The notes: a model not told the origin generated them from the letters alone. Positions 27,528 through 36,710 are shown, counted from the stretch's first letter. The stretch: DNA of 64,000 bases from Streptomyces sp. CCM_MD2014 (GCF_000772045.1 NZ_CP009754.1:744001-808000), one strand, 5' to 3'. A program made the numbers and translations.

Positions 27528-28259
27528 ATGAACACACCCAGCGCAGTCCTGACCCGTGCCGACGGCACCCCCGTGCGCGTCCTCGTCGTCGACGACGAAC
27601 CCGATCTCGCCGAGGTCGTCACCGGGGCCCTGCGCTACGAGGGCTGGGACGTCCGCGCGGCGGCCTCGGCGGATGCCGCCGTCCGTGAAGCCCGCGCCTT
27701 CCGGCCCGACGCCGTCGTCCTGGACATCATGCTGCCGGACCGCGACGGGCTGTCGGTCCTGCGCGACCTGCGCGCCGAGCAGCCGCACGTGTGCGTGCTG
27801 TTCCTCACGGCGCGGGATGCCGTCGAGGACCGCATCACCGGGATCACGGCGGGCGGCGACGACTACGTGACCAAGCCGTTCAGCCTCGGGGAGCTAGTCG
27901 CGCGACTGCGCGGCCTGCTGCGCCGCGCCGGGATGACACGCGAGCGGGCGACCGACTCCCTGCTCGTGGTCGGGGACCTGGAACTGGACGAGGACGCGCA
28001 CGAAGTCACCCGGGGCGGCGATCTGATCGACCTGTCGCCGACCGAGTTCCAGCTGCTGCGCTGCCTCATGCGGCACGCTCGTCAGGTGTTGAGCAAGACG
28101 CAGCTTCTCGATCTGGTCTGGTCCTACGACTTCGGAGGCGGTGCCCACGTCGTCGAGCTGTACATCTCGTACCTTCGCAAGAAGATCGACTCGGGCCGCG
28201 CCCCGATGATCCACACGGTGCGGGGCGCCGGATACGTCCTGAAGCCGGCGCCCCAGTGA
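27528..28259 (+). CDS. OmpR/PhoB-family response regulator
   Basis: 243 residues. The receiver domain has the acidic pair in VLVVDDEPDL, the phospho-acceptor in VVLDIMLPDRDG and the conserved lysine in VTKPFSLGEL. The C-terminal winged helix is complete (LSPTEFQLLRCLMRHARQVLS, ELYISYLRKKID, RGAGYVLKPA). It is coupled to the kinase gene by a GTGA overlap. It probably regulates itself and the divergent reductase operon through the TCAGAG repeats. Confidence 0.95.
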   Translation: MNTPSAVLTRADGTPVRVLVVDDEPDLAEVVTGALRYEGWDVRAAASADAAVREARAFRPDAVVLDIMLPDRDGLSVLRDLRAEQPHVCVLFLTARDAVEDRITGITAGGDDYVTKPFSLGELVARLRGLLRRAGMTRERATDSLLVVGDLELDEDAHEVTRGGDLIDLSPTEFQLLRCLMRHARQVLSKTQLLDLVWSYDFGGGAHVVELYISYLRKKIDSGRAPMIHTVRGAGYVLKPAPQ

Positions 28260-29722
28260 GGTGGACGCGCCTTCGTACGCTGCGCGCCCGCCTGACCGCC
28301 GGGCTGCTCGTGCTGCTCGCCGTCGCGTGCGCCACGGTGGGCGGGGCGGCCGTACTGGAACTGAACGGGTTCCTCACCGACCGCCTCGACCAGCAGCTGG
28401 CCGACACGGGCAGCGCTTTCGCGGCGAGTCTGGAGCACCCGGACACGGACCACGACGACCACGACGGAGACGAACGCGGTGACACCCGCCGCCAGGCCGC
28501 CGAGACGCTGGGGGTCCGGATCGCGGACGGCCGGGTGACCAACGCCGCCGTGGTCCGACAGGGCGACGCACCGGCTGACGTGGTCACCCTCGAGGTCGAC
28601 GCCGACGACGCCCGGGCCCTCGCGGCTGTGCCCACGGACGGACAGGGCCACAGCGTCGAGCTGACCGGCCTCGGCGACTACCGGGTGAGGGCATGGCAGG
28701 GGCGGGACGGCGACACGCTGATCACCGGCCTGCCGCTGGAGCCGGTCGAAGCGGCGGTCCACCGGCTCGAACTCGTCGCGGGCAGCGTCTTCGGGCTGGC
28801 GCTCGTCGGTGCCGGCGTCGCGGGTGCGCTCTGGGTGCGCTGGTCCCTGCGCCCCCTCAGCCGCATCGCCGACACCGCGACCCGGGTCAGTGAGCTTCCC
28901 CTCGCGAGCGGGACGGTCGCGCTGCCCGCGCGCGCCCCCGACACCCGGCCACGCAGCGAGGAGGTCGACCAGGTCACCACCGCGTTCAACCGGATGCTGG
29001 GACACGTGGAGCATGCCCTGACCCAGCGCCAACGCAGTGAGGAACGTCTTCGCAGCTTCTCCGCCGACGCCAGTCACGAACTGCGCACCCCCGTGGCCTC
29101 GGTGCGCGGTCACGCCGAGCTGGCCCTGCTCCACCGCGGCCCCCTGCCACCCGAGGTGGGCCGCGCGCTGGAGCGGATCGCCGCGGAGTCGGCCCGGATG
29201 GGCGCCATGGTCGACGACCTCCTCCTGCTCGCCCGCCTGGACGCCGGCCGCCCCCTGGAGGACGAACCCGTCGACCTGACGCGGCTCGTGCTGGACGTGG
29301 TCGACGACGCGCGCGCCGCCGGTCCGGATCACCGATGGTCCCTGGAACTGCCGCGGGAGCCGGTCATCGTGTCGGGCGACCGGCACCGCCTTCACCAGCT
29401 TCTCGCGAACCTCACGGCCAACGCCCGGCTGCACACACCTCCCGGTACCGCGGTGACCGTGGGCGTACGGCGGGACGACGACGGCACGGCCTGCCTCACG
29501 GTGACCGACGACGGGCCGGGTGTCCCGCCCGCCCTGCGCGACCACCTCTTCGACCGCTTCGTCCACGGAGACGGCCCCCGCGGCGCCGACGGGGGCGGCA
29601 CGGGGCTCGGGCTGTCCATCGTCGCCGCGGTGGCCGCCGCACACGGCGGCAGCGCGACTGTCACCGGCGGCCCGGGCACCACCACGTTCACCGTGCGCCT
29701 GCCACGACGACCGCCCGGGTAG
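28256..29722 (+). CDS. HAMP-containing sensor histidine kinase
   Basis: 488 residues. Helix 1 (LTAGLLVLLAVACATVGGAAV), an extracytoplasmic sensor of about 145 residues, helix 2 (GSVFGLALVGAGVAGALWVRW), HAMP, HisKA with the phospho-acceptor in FSADASHELRTPVASV, and HATPase with N, G1 and G2 boxes (LANLTANARLH, DDGPGVPPAL, GTGLGLSIV). The sensor has a cluster of His and Asp (HPDTDHDDHDGDERGD), which could bind metal. It starts at GTG 28256, overlapping the regulator stop by 4 bp. An orphan-free pair with the regulator upstream. Confidence 0.94.
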   Translation: MRWTRLRTLRARLTAGLLVLLAVACATVGGAAVLELNGFLTDRLDQQLADTGSAFAASLEHPDTDHDDHDGDERGDTRRQAAETLGVRIADGRVTNAAVVRQGDAPADVVTLEVDADDARALAAVPTDGQGHSVELTGLGDYRVRAWQGRDGDTLITGLPLEPVEAAVHRLELVAGSVFGLALVGAGVAGALWVRWSLRPLSRIADTATRVSELPLASGTVALPARAPDTRPRSEEVDQVTTAFNRMLGHVEHALTQRQRSEERLRSFSADASHELRTPVASVRGHAELALLHRGPLPPEVGRALERIAAESARMGAMVDDLLLLARLDAGRPLEDEPVDLTRLVLDVVDDARAAGPDHRWSLELPREPVIVSGDRHRLHQLLANLTANARLHTPPGTAVTVGVRRDDDGTACLTVTDDGPGVPPALRDHLFDRFVHGDGPRGADGGGTGLGLSIVAAVAAAHGGSATVTGGPGTTTFTVRLPRRPPG

Positions 29723-29753
29723 CCCGGCCGGCACTAGAGCGCAGCGTCGCAAG

Positions 29754-29770
29754 GGCCACGGACCGTGGCC
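29754..29770 (+). terminator. hairpin downstream of the two-component operon
   Basis: Palindrome GGCCACG-GAC-CGTGGCC, 32 nt after the kinase stop. Short stem without a U-tract; the assignment rests on position. Confidence 0.45.
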
Positions 29771-29886
29771 GCCGGGGTGCGCCGGACGTGCTGAGGATCC
29801 AGTCTGGAAAGGAAACCGGCAGTGGTTCCGTCAGGCACTCCGCCGGGCTTCCGGCGCGTGCCCTCCACCGACTTCAGGAGGCGGCC

Positions 29887-30420
29887 GTGAATGCAACAGC
29901 GCACAGCGTCGACCCGGTCGACGTGGCCCGAGCGGCGTTCCGGTCCGTGGCCGCCGGGCATCTGGACCACTTCACCGAACTCCTCCACGAGGATGTCGTC
30001 TTCGACGTCGTCCCCGTGGGTCTGCGCCGGGGCCGGCAGGCTGTGCGGCGGTACTTCGAAGAGGTCCGCCTGGCCATGCCCGACCTGGTGATGACCATGG
30101 AACACGCCGTCGGAGACGACCGGTACGCAGCGGTGGAATGGCGCATGACCGGTACCTTCGACGGAGCGCCGTACCAGGGTCTCGCCCCCACGAAACGGCA
30201 CATCGCCCTGCAGGGTGTCGACTTCGTCGAAGTGGACACCGGACGCATCCGGCGTTCCCGAACCATCTTCGACGGCGCCGAACTGGGCCGCCAGATCGGC
30301 CTCCTCCCCTCCCGCGGTTCAGCGGCCGACCGTGCCACGACCAGGGCGTTCAACGTGAAGACGCAGGTGACCGACCGCTGGCGGGAGCGTCACGCGCGTC
30401 AACGCAGCCACGCTCCGTAG
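29887..30420 (+). CDS. SnoaL-like / NTF2-fold protein
   Basis: 177 residues. The cone-shaped NTF2/SnoaL fold spans about residues 10-135 (VARAAFRSVAAGHLDHFTELL, VVFDVVPVGLRRGRQAVRRYF, VEWRMTGTFDGAPYQGLAPT). The last 40 residues are basic and probably disordered. SnoaL-type proteins include polyketide cyclases, but most, as here, lack a known substrate. GTG 29887 has AGGAGGCGGCC upstream. It stands alone between the kinase and the convergent DUF4383 gene. Confidence 0.85.
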   Translation: MNATAHSVDPVDVARAAFRSVAAGHLDHFTELLHEDVVFDVVPVGLRRGRQAVRRYFEEVRLAMPDLVMTMEHAVGDDRYAAVEWRMTGTFDGAPYQGLAPTKRHIALQGVDFVEVDTGRIRRSRTIFDGAELGRQIGLLPSRGSAADRATTRAFNVKTQVTDRWRERHARQRSHAP

Positions 30421-30459
30421 CCCCCGCCGGGCGCATCGGCCCCGCACGCGGGCCGGCCG

Positions 30460-31062
30460 TCAGCGCATCCCGTTCCTGGGAGGACGCCAGGCGGGTGATC
30501 GTGGTGCCCTCGCGCCCTCGGGGTCCTGTCCTGCGGGCAGAGCGTGCCCGCCCCGTTCCGCGTCCGGCAGGGCGGCGGCCGCCTCTCGTTCCCGAGCCGC
30601 CTGCTCGGGATGACGACGCTGCCAGTAGGGGTTGTCGTGCGACAGCTTGCTGGACACCCGGCCGTACATGCCGAACGTGGCGATGACCAGTCCCATGACG
30701 AAGCTGAAGATCACGTTGGTCATCCCGAAGTCGAGGACGTTGGCGCGACGGTCCAGTACGAAGACGTGGAAGAACCCGCTCAGGACGAAGAGCGCGCCGA
30801 CCGTCATGTTGAGGACCGAGGCGAAGTTGCCGCCGACGGCCGCGCCGGCGAGCAGCGTGAGGCCGACGACGGCGGAGATCACGCTGAGCGCGACGTTGGT
30901 GGTCATGCCGGCGATCGTGTCGCCCGCGGTGTCGAACGGGCTCAGCGCGTCCGCGAAGCCGAGACATGCGAAGACCAGCAGGACCAGCCCGCAGAAGCCC
31001 GCACCGTAGCGGTAGACGGTGGCCAGATGGTGATCGACGGGCATTTCGTCTTTTAGCCTCAT
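30460..31062 (-). CDS. DUF4383 four-helix membrane protein
   Basis: 200 residues. Four transmembrane segments are visible (GLVLLVFACLGFADALSPF, ALSVISAVVGLTLLAGAAVG, VLNMTVGALFVLSGFFHVFV, MTNVIFSFVMGLVIATFGM), with a charged Arg/Glu-rich C-terminal tail of about 60 residues. The start MRLKDEMPVDHHLATVYR matches the usual start of DUF4383 proteins, so ATG 31062 is chosen. Function unknown. Divergent from the AfsA-like gene. Confidence 0.88.
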   Translation of the reverse strand: MRLKDEMPVDHHLATVYRYGAGFCGLVLLVFACLGFADALSPFDTAGDTIAGMTTNVALSVISAVVGLTLLAGAAVGGNFASVLNMTVGALFVLSGFFHVFVLDRRANVLDFGMTNVIFSFVMGLVIATFGMYGRVSSKLSHDNPYWQRRHPEQAAREREAAAALPDAERGGHALPAGQDPEGARAPRSPAWRPPRNGMR

Positions 31063-31108
31063 GTCCGCTGTTTCCGCGTGTGTGCTCGCTTCGGATGCAT
31101 GTCCGGCG

Positions 31109-31156
31109 ACAGGGTCCCGGGCCGGTACCGGGGCGTGCATCCGCCGCGGACCCTGT
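31109..31156. promoter_or_regulatory. 9-bp inverted repeat in the DUF4383 / AfsA-like divergent promoter
   Basis: ACAGGGTCC at 31109-31117 and GGACCCTGT at 31148-31156 are perfect inverted repeats 30 bp apart, with CCGGTACCGG between them. Possible bipartite operator; the regulator is unknown. Confidence 0.35.
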
Positions 31157-31227
31157 GTCCGAAGTGGGCAGTGACGACCTGGTGCGCGCAGCGGCCGCAC
31201 CGCCCGGCCTGCCGGCAGGAGACGCTC

Positions 31228-32187
31228 ATGCACGAGGTGGCGACGGACCAGGCGTTCGACGCGCGCGGCCGGCGGCACGACGACGGCGTCGGTGACCGTC
31301 CGGCGCCGGAGCCGGTGATACGGCAGGTACCGCTCACCTGGCGCGGCCTGGGTCTGGACACGATGGCGTCGCTGCTGGTGGAGTCCTTCGCCCGCCTCGG
31401 CAGGCGCTGCTTCGCGGCCCGTTGCCAGTGGCCCCGCCTGCATCCGCTGAACGAACGCGCGCTGGGCGCGGTGGCGCACCATCCGCTGATCATGGCGGAG
31501 TCCGCCCGGCAGCTCGCCCTCGCACTGGAGTACGGCCGTCCTCCGGGAGCGGTTCGTGCTCGGCTCGAACCCGTCTCGGTCCGCCTGGGACTGCGGCTGC
31601 GGTCGTGGCCCGTGGAGCGGGGCGGCGCCACCGACGTGGACGTGCGGATGAGCGTGAGCGATCTGGTGACCGTGGCCGGTCGGCCCGTGTCCCATCGCGT
31701 CACGGCCGAGTTCCTGCACACGGGGGAATCCTTCGGGTCGTGCACCATGCGGTTCGCCCGCCCGGCGGGCTCGGCGGTACCCGTGGAGGGAGCACCGCTT
31801 CCGGGTCTGCTGCATCCCCCGGCGGCCGCGGTCGGTGCCACGGCCGACGGTGACGTGATGCTGGCGCGAGCACCTCAAGGACGACTGGTGACCGCCCCGC
31901 GCGACCCCGGGCACCCGGTGCTCCTGGCCGGCCGGCCGGCGCGCATGCCCCTGTTGGCGGTCCTGGAGGCGGGGCGGCAGGCGGTTCTGCTGGAGAGTGG
32001 GATGACGGCTGCCGCGGTGATCGGACTGCGGGCGGACGTGTGCGCACCGGTGCCGTCGCGCGGCGCCCTGATCGAGACCTCGGCGGAACCGGGCGGATCC
32101 CGGTTCCTGGTCACGGCCGCGGGCCGCCGCGACGGGCGCGGTGACGTTGTGGGGCAAGTGATCGGAAGTCCCGGCATGGTGTGGTGA
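31228..32187 (+). CDS. AfsA-like hotdog protein (A-factor / gamma-butyrolactone synthase family)
   Basis: 319 residues with two hotdog-like AfsA repeats. The first contains LLVESFARLGRRCFAARCQW and HHPLIMAESARQLALAL; the second contains GHPVLLAGRPARMPLLAVLEAGRQA. AfsA condenses a beta-ketoacyl donor with dihydroxyacetone phosphate toward gamma-butyrolactone signals, but many AfsA homologues have other or unknown roles, and no gamma-butyrolactone receptor gene is seen here. CAGGAGACGCTC precedes ATG 31228. It appears to be the first gene of a run with the SDR protein and both photolyases (gaps of 21, 48 and 11 bp). Confidence 0.82.
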   Translation: MHEVATDQAFDARGRRHDDGVGDRPAPEPVIRQVPLTWRGLGLDTMASLLVESFARLGRRCFAARCQWPRLHPLNERALGAVAHHPLIMAESARQLALALEYGRPPGAVRARLEPVSVRLGLRLRSWPVERGGATDVDVRMSVSDLVTVAGRPVSHRVTAEFLHTGESFGSCTMRFARPAGSAVPVEGAPLPGLLHPPAAAVGATADGDVMLARAPQGRLVTAPRDPGHPVLLAGRPARMPLLAVLEAGRQAVLLESGMTAAAVIGLRADVCAPVPSRGALIETSAEPGGSRFLVTAAGRRDGRGDVVGQVIGSPGMVW

Positions 32188-32208
32188 ACGGACTGGAAGG
32201 AAAGAGCC

Positions 32209-33780
32209 GTGGCGGCGAACGGACGGCAGGACCAGCAACGACTGCTCTGTCTGGTGACCGGGGCCTCCGGGTACGTCGGCGGACGCCTCGTGCCGGAGTT
32301 GCTGGGGGCCGGTCACCGGGTGCGGTGTCTGGCCCGCACCCCGGCCAAACTCCGTGACCAGCCCTGGGCGTCCGATGTCGAGAGCGTGCGGGGAGACGTC
32401 ACCGACCCGCGTTCCGTCGCCGAGGCCATGCGCGGCGTCGACGTCGCCTACTACCTGGTGCACGCCCTCGGGTCGGGCTCCGGCTTCGAGGACACCGACC
32501 GTCGTGCGGCGCGCGTCTTCGCCCAACAGGCGTACGAGGCGGGCGTGCGGAGGATCGTCTACCTGGGTGGTCTGACTCCGCGGGGCGTTCCCGAACGCAC
32601 GCTCTCCCCTCATCTGCGGTCACGCGCGGAGGTCGGCCGCATCTTCCTCGACGCCCCCGTGCCCGCCACCGTGCTGCGGGCCGCTGTGGTCATCGGATCG
32701 GGGTCGGCGTCCTTCGAGATGCTGCGCTACCTGACCGAGCGGCTTCCCGTCATGGTGACGCCCAGTTGGGTGCACACCCGTACCCAGCCCATCGCGATCC
32801 GCGACGTGTTGCACTACCTGGTCGGGTCGGCCACCATGCCGGACAACGTCGACCGCGCCTTCGACGTCGGAGGGCCGGACGTGCTCACCTACCGCGAGAT
32901 GATGCGCCGCTACGCCACCATGAGCGGGCTCCGGCGGCGGATCATCGTGCCGGTTCCGGTGCTCACTCCCGGGTTGTCCAGCCACTGGGTCGGCCTCGTC
33001 ACGCCGGTCCCGGCCGCCCTCGCGCGGCCCCTGACGGAGTCCCTGCGTCATGAGGTGGTGTGCCAGGAGCACGACATCGCCCGGTACGTCCCTGACGCTC
33101 CCGGCCGGCCCCTGCCGTTCGACGAAGCCCTGGCGCTGGCCCTGCGTCGGGTCCGGGAGGCCCAGGTGGTCACGCGCTGGTCGTCCGCCTCGGTCCCCGG
33201 AGCCCCCAGTGATCCCCTGCCCACCGACCCCGACTGGGCCGGCGGCAGTCTGTACCAGGACGAGCGGGAACTGCGGGTCGACGCGTCTCCGGAAGCCCTG
33301 TGGAAAGTGGTGGAGGGCATCGGCGGGGACAACGGCTGGTACTCCTTCCCGCTGGCCTGGGCCGTCCGCGGCTGGCTGGACCGGTTCGTCGGCGGTGTCG
33401 GGCTGCGCCGCGGCCGGCGGGACGCCCAGCACCTGCGGGTCGGCGACTCGCTGGACTTCTGGCGGGTCGAGGAGATCGAACCGGGACGGCTGCTGCGGCT
33501 GCGTGCGGAGATGCGGCTGCCGGGACTGGCGTGGCTGGAGATGCACGTCGAGACGGACGCGGAAGGCCGTACCCGCTATCGGCAGCGTGCCCTGTTCCAT
33601 CCGCGTGGGCTGCTCGGCCACGCCTACTGGTGGTCCGTGTCCCCCTTCCATGCCGTTGTCTTCGGCGGCATGGCGCGCAACATCGGTCAGGCCGCCGCCA
33701 AGGGCCTGACCACCCGCAGGAGTGATGACCGTTCGCGGCGCATCCGGCGTCGACGCAGCCCGCGAAGTGTGGAGCACTGA
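32209..33780 (+). CDS. NAD(P)-binding SDR protein with C-terminal SRPBCC (DUF2867-type) domain
   Basis: 523 residues. The N-terminal 300 residues are an extended/atypical SDR (VTGASGYVGGRLVPELLGAG, DVAYYLVHALGSG, VYLGGLTPRG). The C-terminal 180 residues are a START/SRPBCC-like domain (LRVDASPEALWKVVEGIGGD, RVEEIEPGRLLRLRAEM, YWWSVSPFHAVVFGGMARNI). Proteins of this layout are often found with photolyase and carotenoid genes in actinobacteria; the reaction is not established. GTG start with AAGGAAAGAGCC upstream. The C-terminus is strongly basic. Confidence 0.9.
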   Translation: MAANGRQDQQRLLCLVTGASGYVGGRLVPELLGAGHRVRCLARTPAKLRDQPWASDVESVRGDVTDPRSVAEAMRGVDVAYYLVHALGSGSGFEDTDRRAARVFAQQAYEAGVRRIVYLGGLTPRGVPERTLSPHLRSRAEVGRIFLDAPVPATVLRAAVVIGSGSASFEMLRYLTERLPVMVTPSWVHTRTQPIAIRDVLHYLVGSATMPDNVDRAFDVGGPDVLTYREMMRRYATMSGLRRRIIVPVPVLTPGLSSHWVGLVTPVPAALARPLTESLRHEVVCQEHDIARYVPDAPGRPLPFDEALALALRRVREAQVVTRWSSASVPGAPSDPLPTDPDWAGGSLYQDERELRVDASPEALWKVVEGIGGDNGWYSFPLAWAVRGWLDRFVGGVGLRRGRRDAQHLRVGDSLDFWRVEEIEPGRLLRLRAEMRLPGLAWLEMHVETDAEGRTRYRQRALFHPRGLLGHAYWWSVSPFHAVVFGGMARNIGQAAAKGLTTRRSDDRSRRIRRRRSPRSVEH

Positions 33781-33828
33781 GCCTTCGTCCAAGCACCACT
33801 CAAGCACCACTGCGCCAGGAGTGACGCC

Positions 33829-35202
33829 ATGACCGTCGCGGTCGTCCTGTTCACCTCGGACCTGCGTCTGCACGATCACCCGCCTCTGCACGCCGCGCTC
33901 GAGGCGGCGGACGAGGTGGTGCCGCTGTTCGTCCTCGACGCCGGCATCCACGAGGCGGGGTTCGACGCCCCCAACCGCAGGGCCTTCCTCGTCGACTGTC
34001 TCAGCGACCTCGACTCCTCGCTGCGCCGCCGCGGTGGCCGGCTCGTGGTCCGCGACGGACCGGTCGTCCGGGAGGTCCGCGCGGTCGCCGCCCGGTGCGG
34101 GGCCACCGAGGTGCACGTGGCCGCGGGTGTCACCGCGTACGCCCAGCACCGCGAGGAACGGCTGCGCGAGGGGCTGGGCGAGGACGGCGTCGCACTGCGC
34201 GTGCACGAGACGGTGATCACCGCCGTCGCCCCGGGGGCGGTGACGCCCTCCGGCTCGGACCACTTCGCGGTGTTCACTCCCTACTTCCGCCGCTGGTCGC
34301 AGGTCTCGTCGAGAAAGCCCCTGGCCGCTCCGCGCACCGTGCGTGTGCCGGACGGAGTCCGCGGCGAGCCGCTGCCCGACCGCGCGGACGTGGCCGGTGC
34401 CTCGCCCGGTCTTCCGGCCGGAGGGGAGACGGCCGGGCGCGACCGGTTCGCACGGTGGTCGCGCTCTGGACTGTCCCGCTACGAGGAGCGGCACGACGAC
34501 CTCGCGGACGATGCCACGTCCCGGCTGTCGCCGTACCTCCACTTCGGTGCGCTCTCCCCGCTGGAACTCGTCCACCGGGCCCGCGCGCACGGCGGGCCCG
34601 GCGCGGAGGCGTTCGTCCGCCAGGTGTGCTGGCGGGACTTCCACCACCAGGTGCTGGCGGCCCGGCCCGAGGCGTCGGTGAAGGACTACCGCACCCGGCA
34701 CGACCGCTGGCGTGACGAGGAGGACGCCGCCGAGGACATCGTCGCCTGGCGGGGCGGACGGACGGGTTACCCGGTCGTCGACGCGGCCATGCGCCAGTTG
34801 CGTCACCAGGGCTGGATGCACAACCGGGCACGGTTGCTGGTGGCGAGTTTCCTGACCAAGACGCTGTACGTCGACTGGCGGATCGGCGCCCGGCACTTCC
34901 TGGACCTCCTCGTGGACGGCGATGTCGTCAACAACCAGCTCAACTGGCAGTGGGTCGCCGGCACCGGCACCGACACCCGCCCCCACCGCGTCCTCAATCC
35001 GCTCGTCCAGGCCAAGCGGTTCGACCCGGACGGCACGTACGTACGGCGCTGGGTCCCCGAACTCAGGAGTGTGACCGGCAGGAAGGTGCACGAACCCTGG
35101 CGCCTGTCGGCAGCGGAACGAGGAGAACTCGACTATCCGGACCCGCTCGTCGACCTCGCCGACGGGCTCGCGCGCTTCAAGCACGCCCGCGGCCGGGACT
35201 GA
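33829..35202 (+). CDS. phr: deoxyribodipyrimidine photo-lyase (class I CPD photolyase)
   Basis: 457 residues. N-terminal Rossmann antenna domain (VLFTSDLRLHDHPPLH), C-terminal FAD domain with the dimer- and FAD-binding blocks RLSPYLHFGALSPLEL, FVRQVCWRDFHHQVL, RQLRHQGWMHNRARLLVAS and DGDVVNNQLNWQWVAGTG. It uses blue light to split cyclobutane pyrimidine dimers. Its position 48 bp after the SDR gene and 11 bp before a second photolyase-like gene, in front of the carotenoid genes, fits control by light. Confidence 0.96.
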   Translation: MTVAVVLFTSDLRLHDHPPLHAALEAADEVVPLFVLDAGIHEAGFDAPNRRAFLVDCLSDLDSSLRRRGGRLVVRDGPVVREVRAVAARCGATEVHVAAGVTAYAQHREERLREGLGEDGVALRVHETVITAVAPGAVTPSGSDHFAVFTPYFRRWSQVSSRKPLAAPRTVRVPDGVRGEPLPDRADVAGASPGLPAGGETAGRDRFARWSRSGLSRYEERHDDLADDATSRLSPYLHFGALSPLELVHRARAHGGPGAEAFVRQVCWRDFHHQVLAARPEASVKDYRTRHDRWRDEEDAAEDIVAWRGGRTGYPVVDAAMRQLRHQGWMHNRARLLVASFLTKTLYVDWRIGARHFLDLLVDGDVVNNQLNWQWVAGTGTDTRPHRVLNPLVQAKRFDPDGTYVRRWVPELRSVTGRKVHEPWRLSAAERGELDYPDPLVDLADGLARFKHARGRD

Positions 35203-35213
35203 GGGGACGCGTC

Positions 35214-36710
35214 GTGCACTGGCTCTTCGGTGACCAACTGGGTCCGCACTTCCTCACGCCGGGCGAAGGGGGACCCGGACCGGAAACCCGGTTGCTCATG
35301 ATCGAGGCGCGCTCCGTCTTCCGGCGGCGCCGATTCCACCGGGCCAAGGCCCACCTGGTGCTGTCCGCGATGCGCCACCGCGCGGCCGAACTGGGCGACC
35401 GCGTCACGTACGTGCGTGCCGACACCTACCGTCAGGGCCTCGAACGGGCGGCGCGCGGGCGCCCGGTCGGCGTCCACCACCCCACCTCGCACGCGGCCCT
35501 GCGCCTGGTGCGCACCCTGCCCGGAGTGACGGTGGGCCCCGCCCGCGGCTTCCTCGTGCCGTTGGCCGACTTCACCGCCTGGGCCGACGGCCACGGCGGC
35601 AGGCGCCTGCGGCAGGAGGACTTCTACCGCTGGGTCCGCCGCGGGCACGACCTGCTCATGGACGGCGAGCAGCCCGCGGGAGGACGGTGGAACCTCGATC
35701 ACGACAACCGGGAACCCCCGCCCCGCGAGGCCACCTCACTCCAGGTCGGCCGCCCGTACCGGCCCCGCGAGGACGACATCGACGAGGAGGTCCGCGACGA
35801 CCTCGACCGCTGGGAGCGCGAGGGCGACGTTTCCTTCGTCGGACGGGACGGGCCCCGCCTGTTCCCCGCCACCCGGGCGGAGGCGCGACGGGCACTGCGG
35901 CGTTTCGTCGAACGCCGGCTCGCCACGTTCGGGCCCTACGAGGACGCCATGCTCGCCGGCGACCCCGCGATGAGCCACAGCCTCCTCTCGTCCTCCCTGA
36001 ACCTCGGCCTGCTCGACCCGGCCGAGTGCGTCGAACGGGCAGAGCGTGCCTGGCGCGAGGGTCTGGCGCCGCTGAACAGCGTGGAGGGCTTCGTGCGGCA
36101 GATCGCCGGCTGGCGCGAGTACGTCTGGCAGGTGTACTGGTACTTCGGCGAGGACTACCGGCGCTCCAACACGCTCCGGCACACCGCGCCGCTGCCGGAC
36201 TGGTGGAGCGGCCTGGACGCGGACGCCGTGCGGGCGAACTGCCTGCGCACGGTCTTGGCCCAGGTGCGGGACACGGGCTGGACGCACCACATCCCCCGAC
36301 TGATGATGCTCGGCAGTCACGCGCTCCAGCGGGGCTGGGACCCCGCCGCCGTCACGGACTGGTTCCACCGCTGCTTCGTGGACGGCTACGACTGGGTCAT
36401 GCTCCCCAACGTCGTCGGCATGTCCCAGTACGCCGACGGCGGCCGGATGACCACCAAGCCCTACACGTCGGGCGGCGCGTACGTGAACCGCATGAGCGAT
36501 TTCTGCGGCCCGTGCGTCTACCGGCCAGGCGAGCGCACCGGCGAGCACGCGTGTCCGTACACCGCCGGCTACTGGGCGTTCCTCGACCGGCACCGGGAAC
36601 TATTGGCCGGCAATCAGCGCGTGGCCCGGCCGGTGCGGCAGTTGGACCGGCTCGGCGACCTTCCGGAGGTACTCGAACAGGAGCATGCGCGGGGTGACAC
36701 ACCGCCTTGA
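35214..36710 (+). CDS. cryptochrome/photolyase-family protein of the iron-sulfur (PhrB/CryPro) type
   Basis: 498 residues. The N-terminal domain starts VHWLFGDQLGPHFL. The C-terminal FAD part contains NSVEGFVRQIAGWREYVW, GWTHHIPRLMMLGSHALQ, MLPNVVGMSQYADGGRMTTK and the cysteine region MSDFCGPCVY then GEHACPYTAG, which in PhrB of Agrobacterium supplies three of the four [4Fe-4S] ligands. Such proteins are (6-4) photolyases or light sensors. GTG 35214 has GAGGGG eight bases upstream. Cotranscribed with phr (11-bp gap). Confidence 0.93.
   Translation: MHWLFGDQLGPHFLTPGEGGPGPETRLLMIEARSVFRRRRFHRAKAHLVLSAMRHRAAELGDRVTYVRADTYRQGLERAARGRPVGVHHPTSHAALRLVRTLPGVTVGPARGFLVPLADFTAWADGHGGRRLRQEDFYRWVRRGHDLLMDGEQPAGGRWNLDHDNREPPPREATSLQVGRPYRPREDDIDEEVRDDLDRWEREGDVSFVGRDGPRLFPATRAEARRALRRFVERRLATFGPYEDAMLAGDPAMSHSLLSSSLNLGLLDPAECVERAERAWREGLAPLNSVEGFVRQIAGWREYVWQVYWYFGEDYRRSNTLRHTAPLPDWWSGLDADAVRANCLRTVLAQVRDTGWTHHIPRLMMLGSHALQRGWDPAAVTDWFHRCFVDGYDWVMLPNVVGMSQYADGGRMTTKPYTSGGAYVNRMSDFCGPCVYRPGERTGEHACPYTAGYWAFLDRHRELLAGNQRVARPVRQLDRLGDLPEVLEQEHARGDTPP

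Noticed and set aside
32620..35184. 854-codon open frame antisense to the SDR and photolyase genes
   Set aside because: It covers two well-recognised genes and has the low-information composition of a third-position GC shadow.
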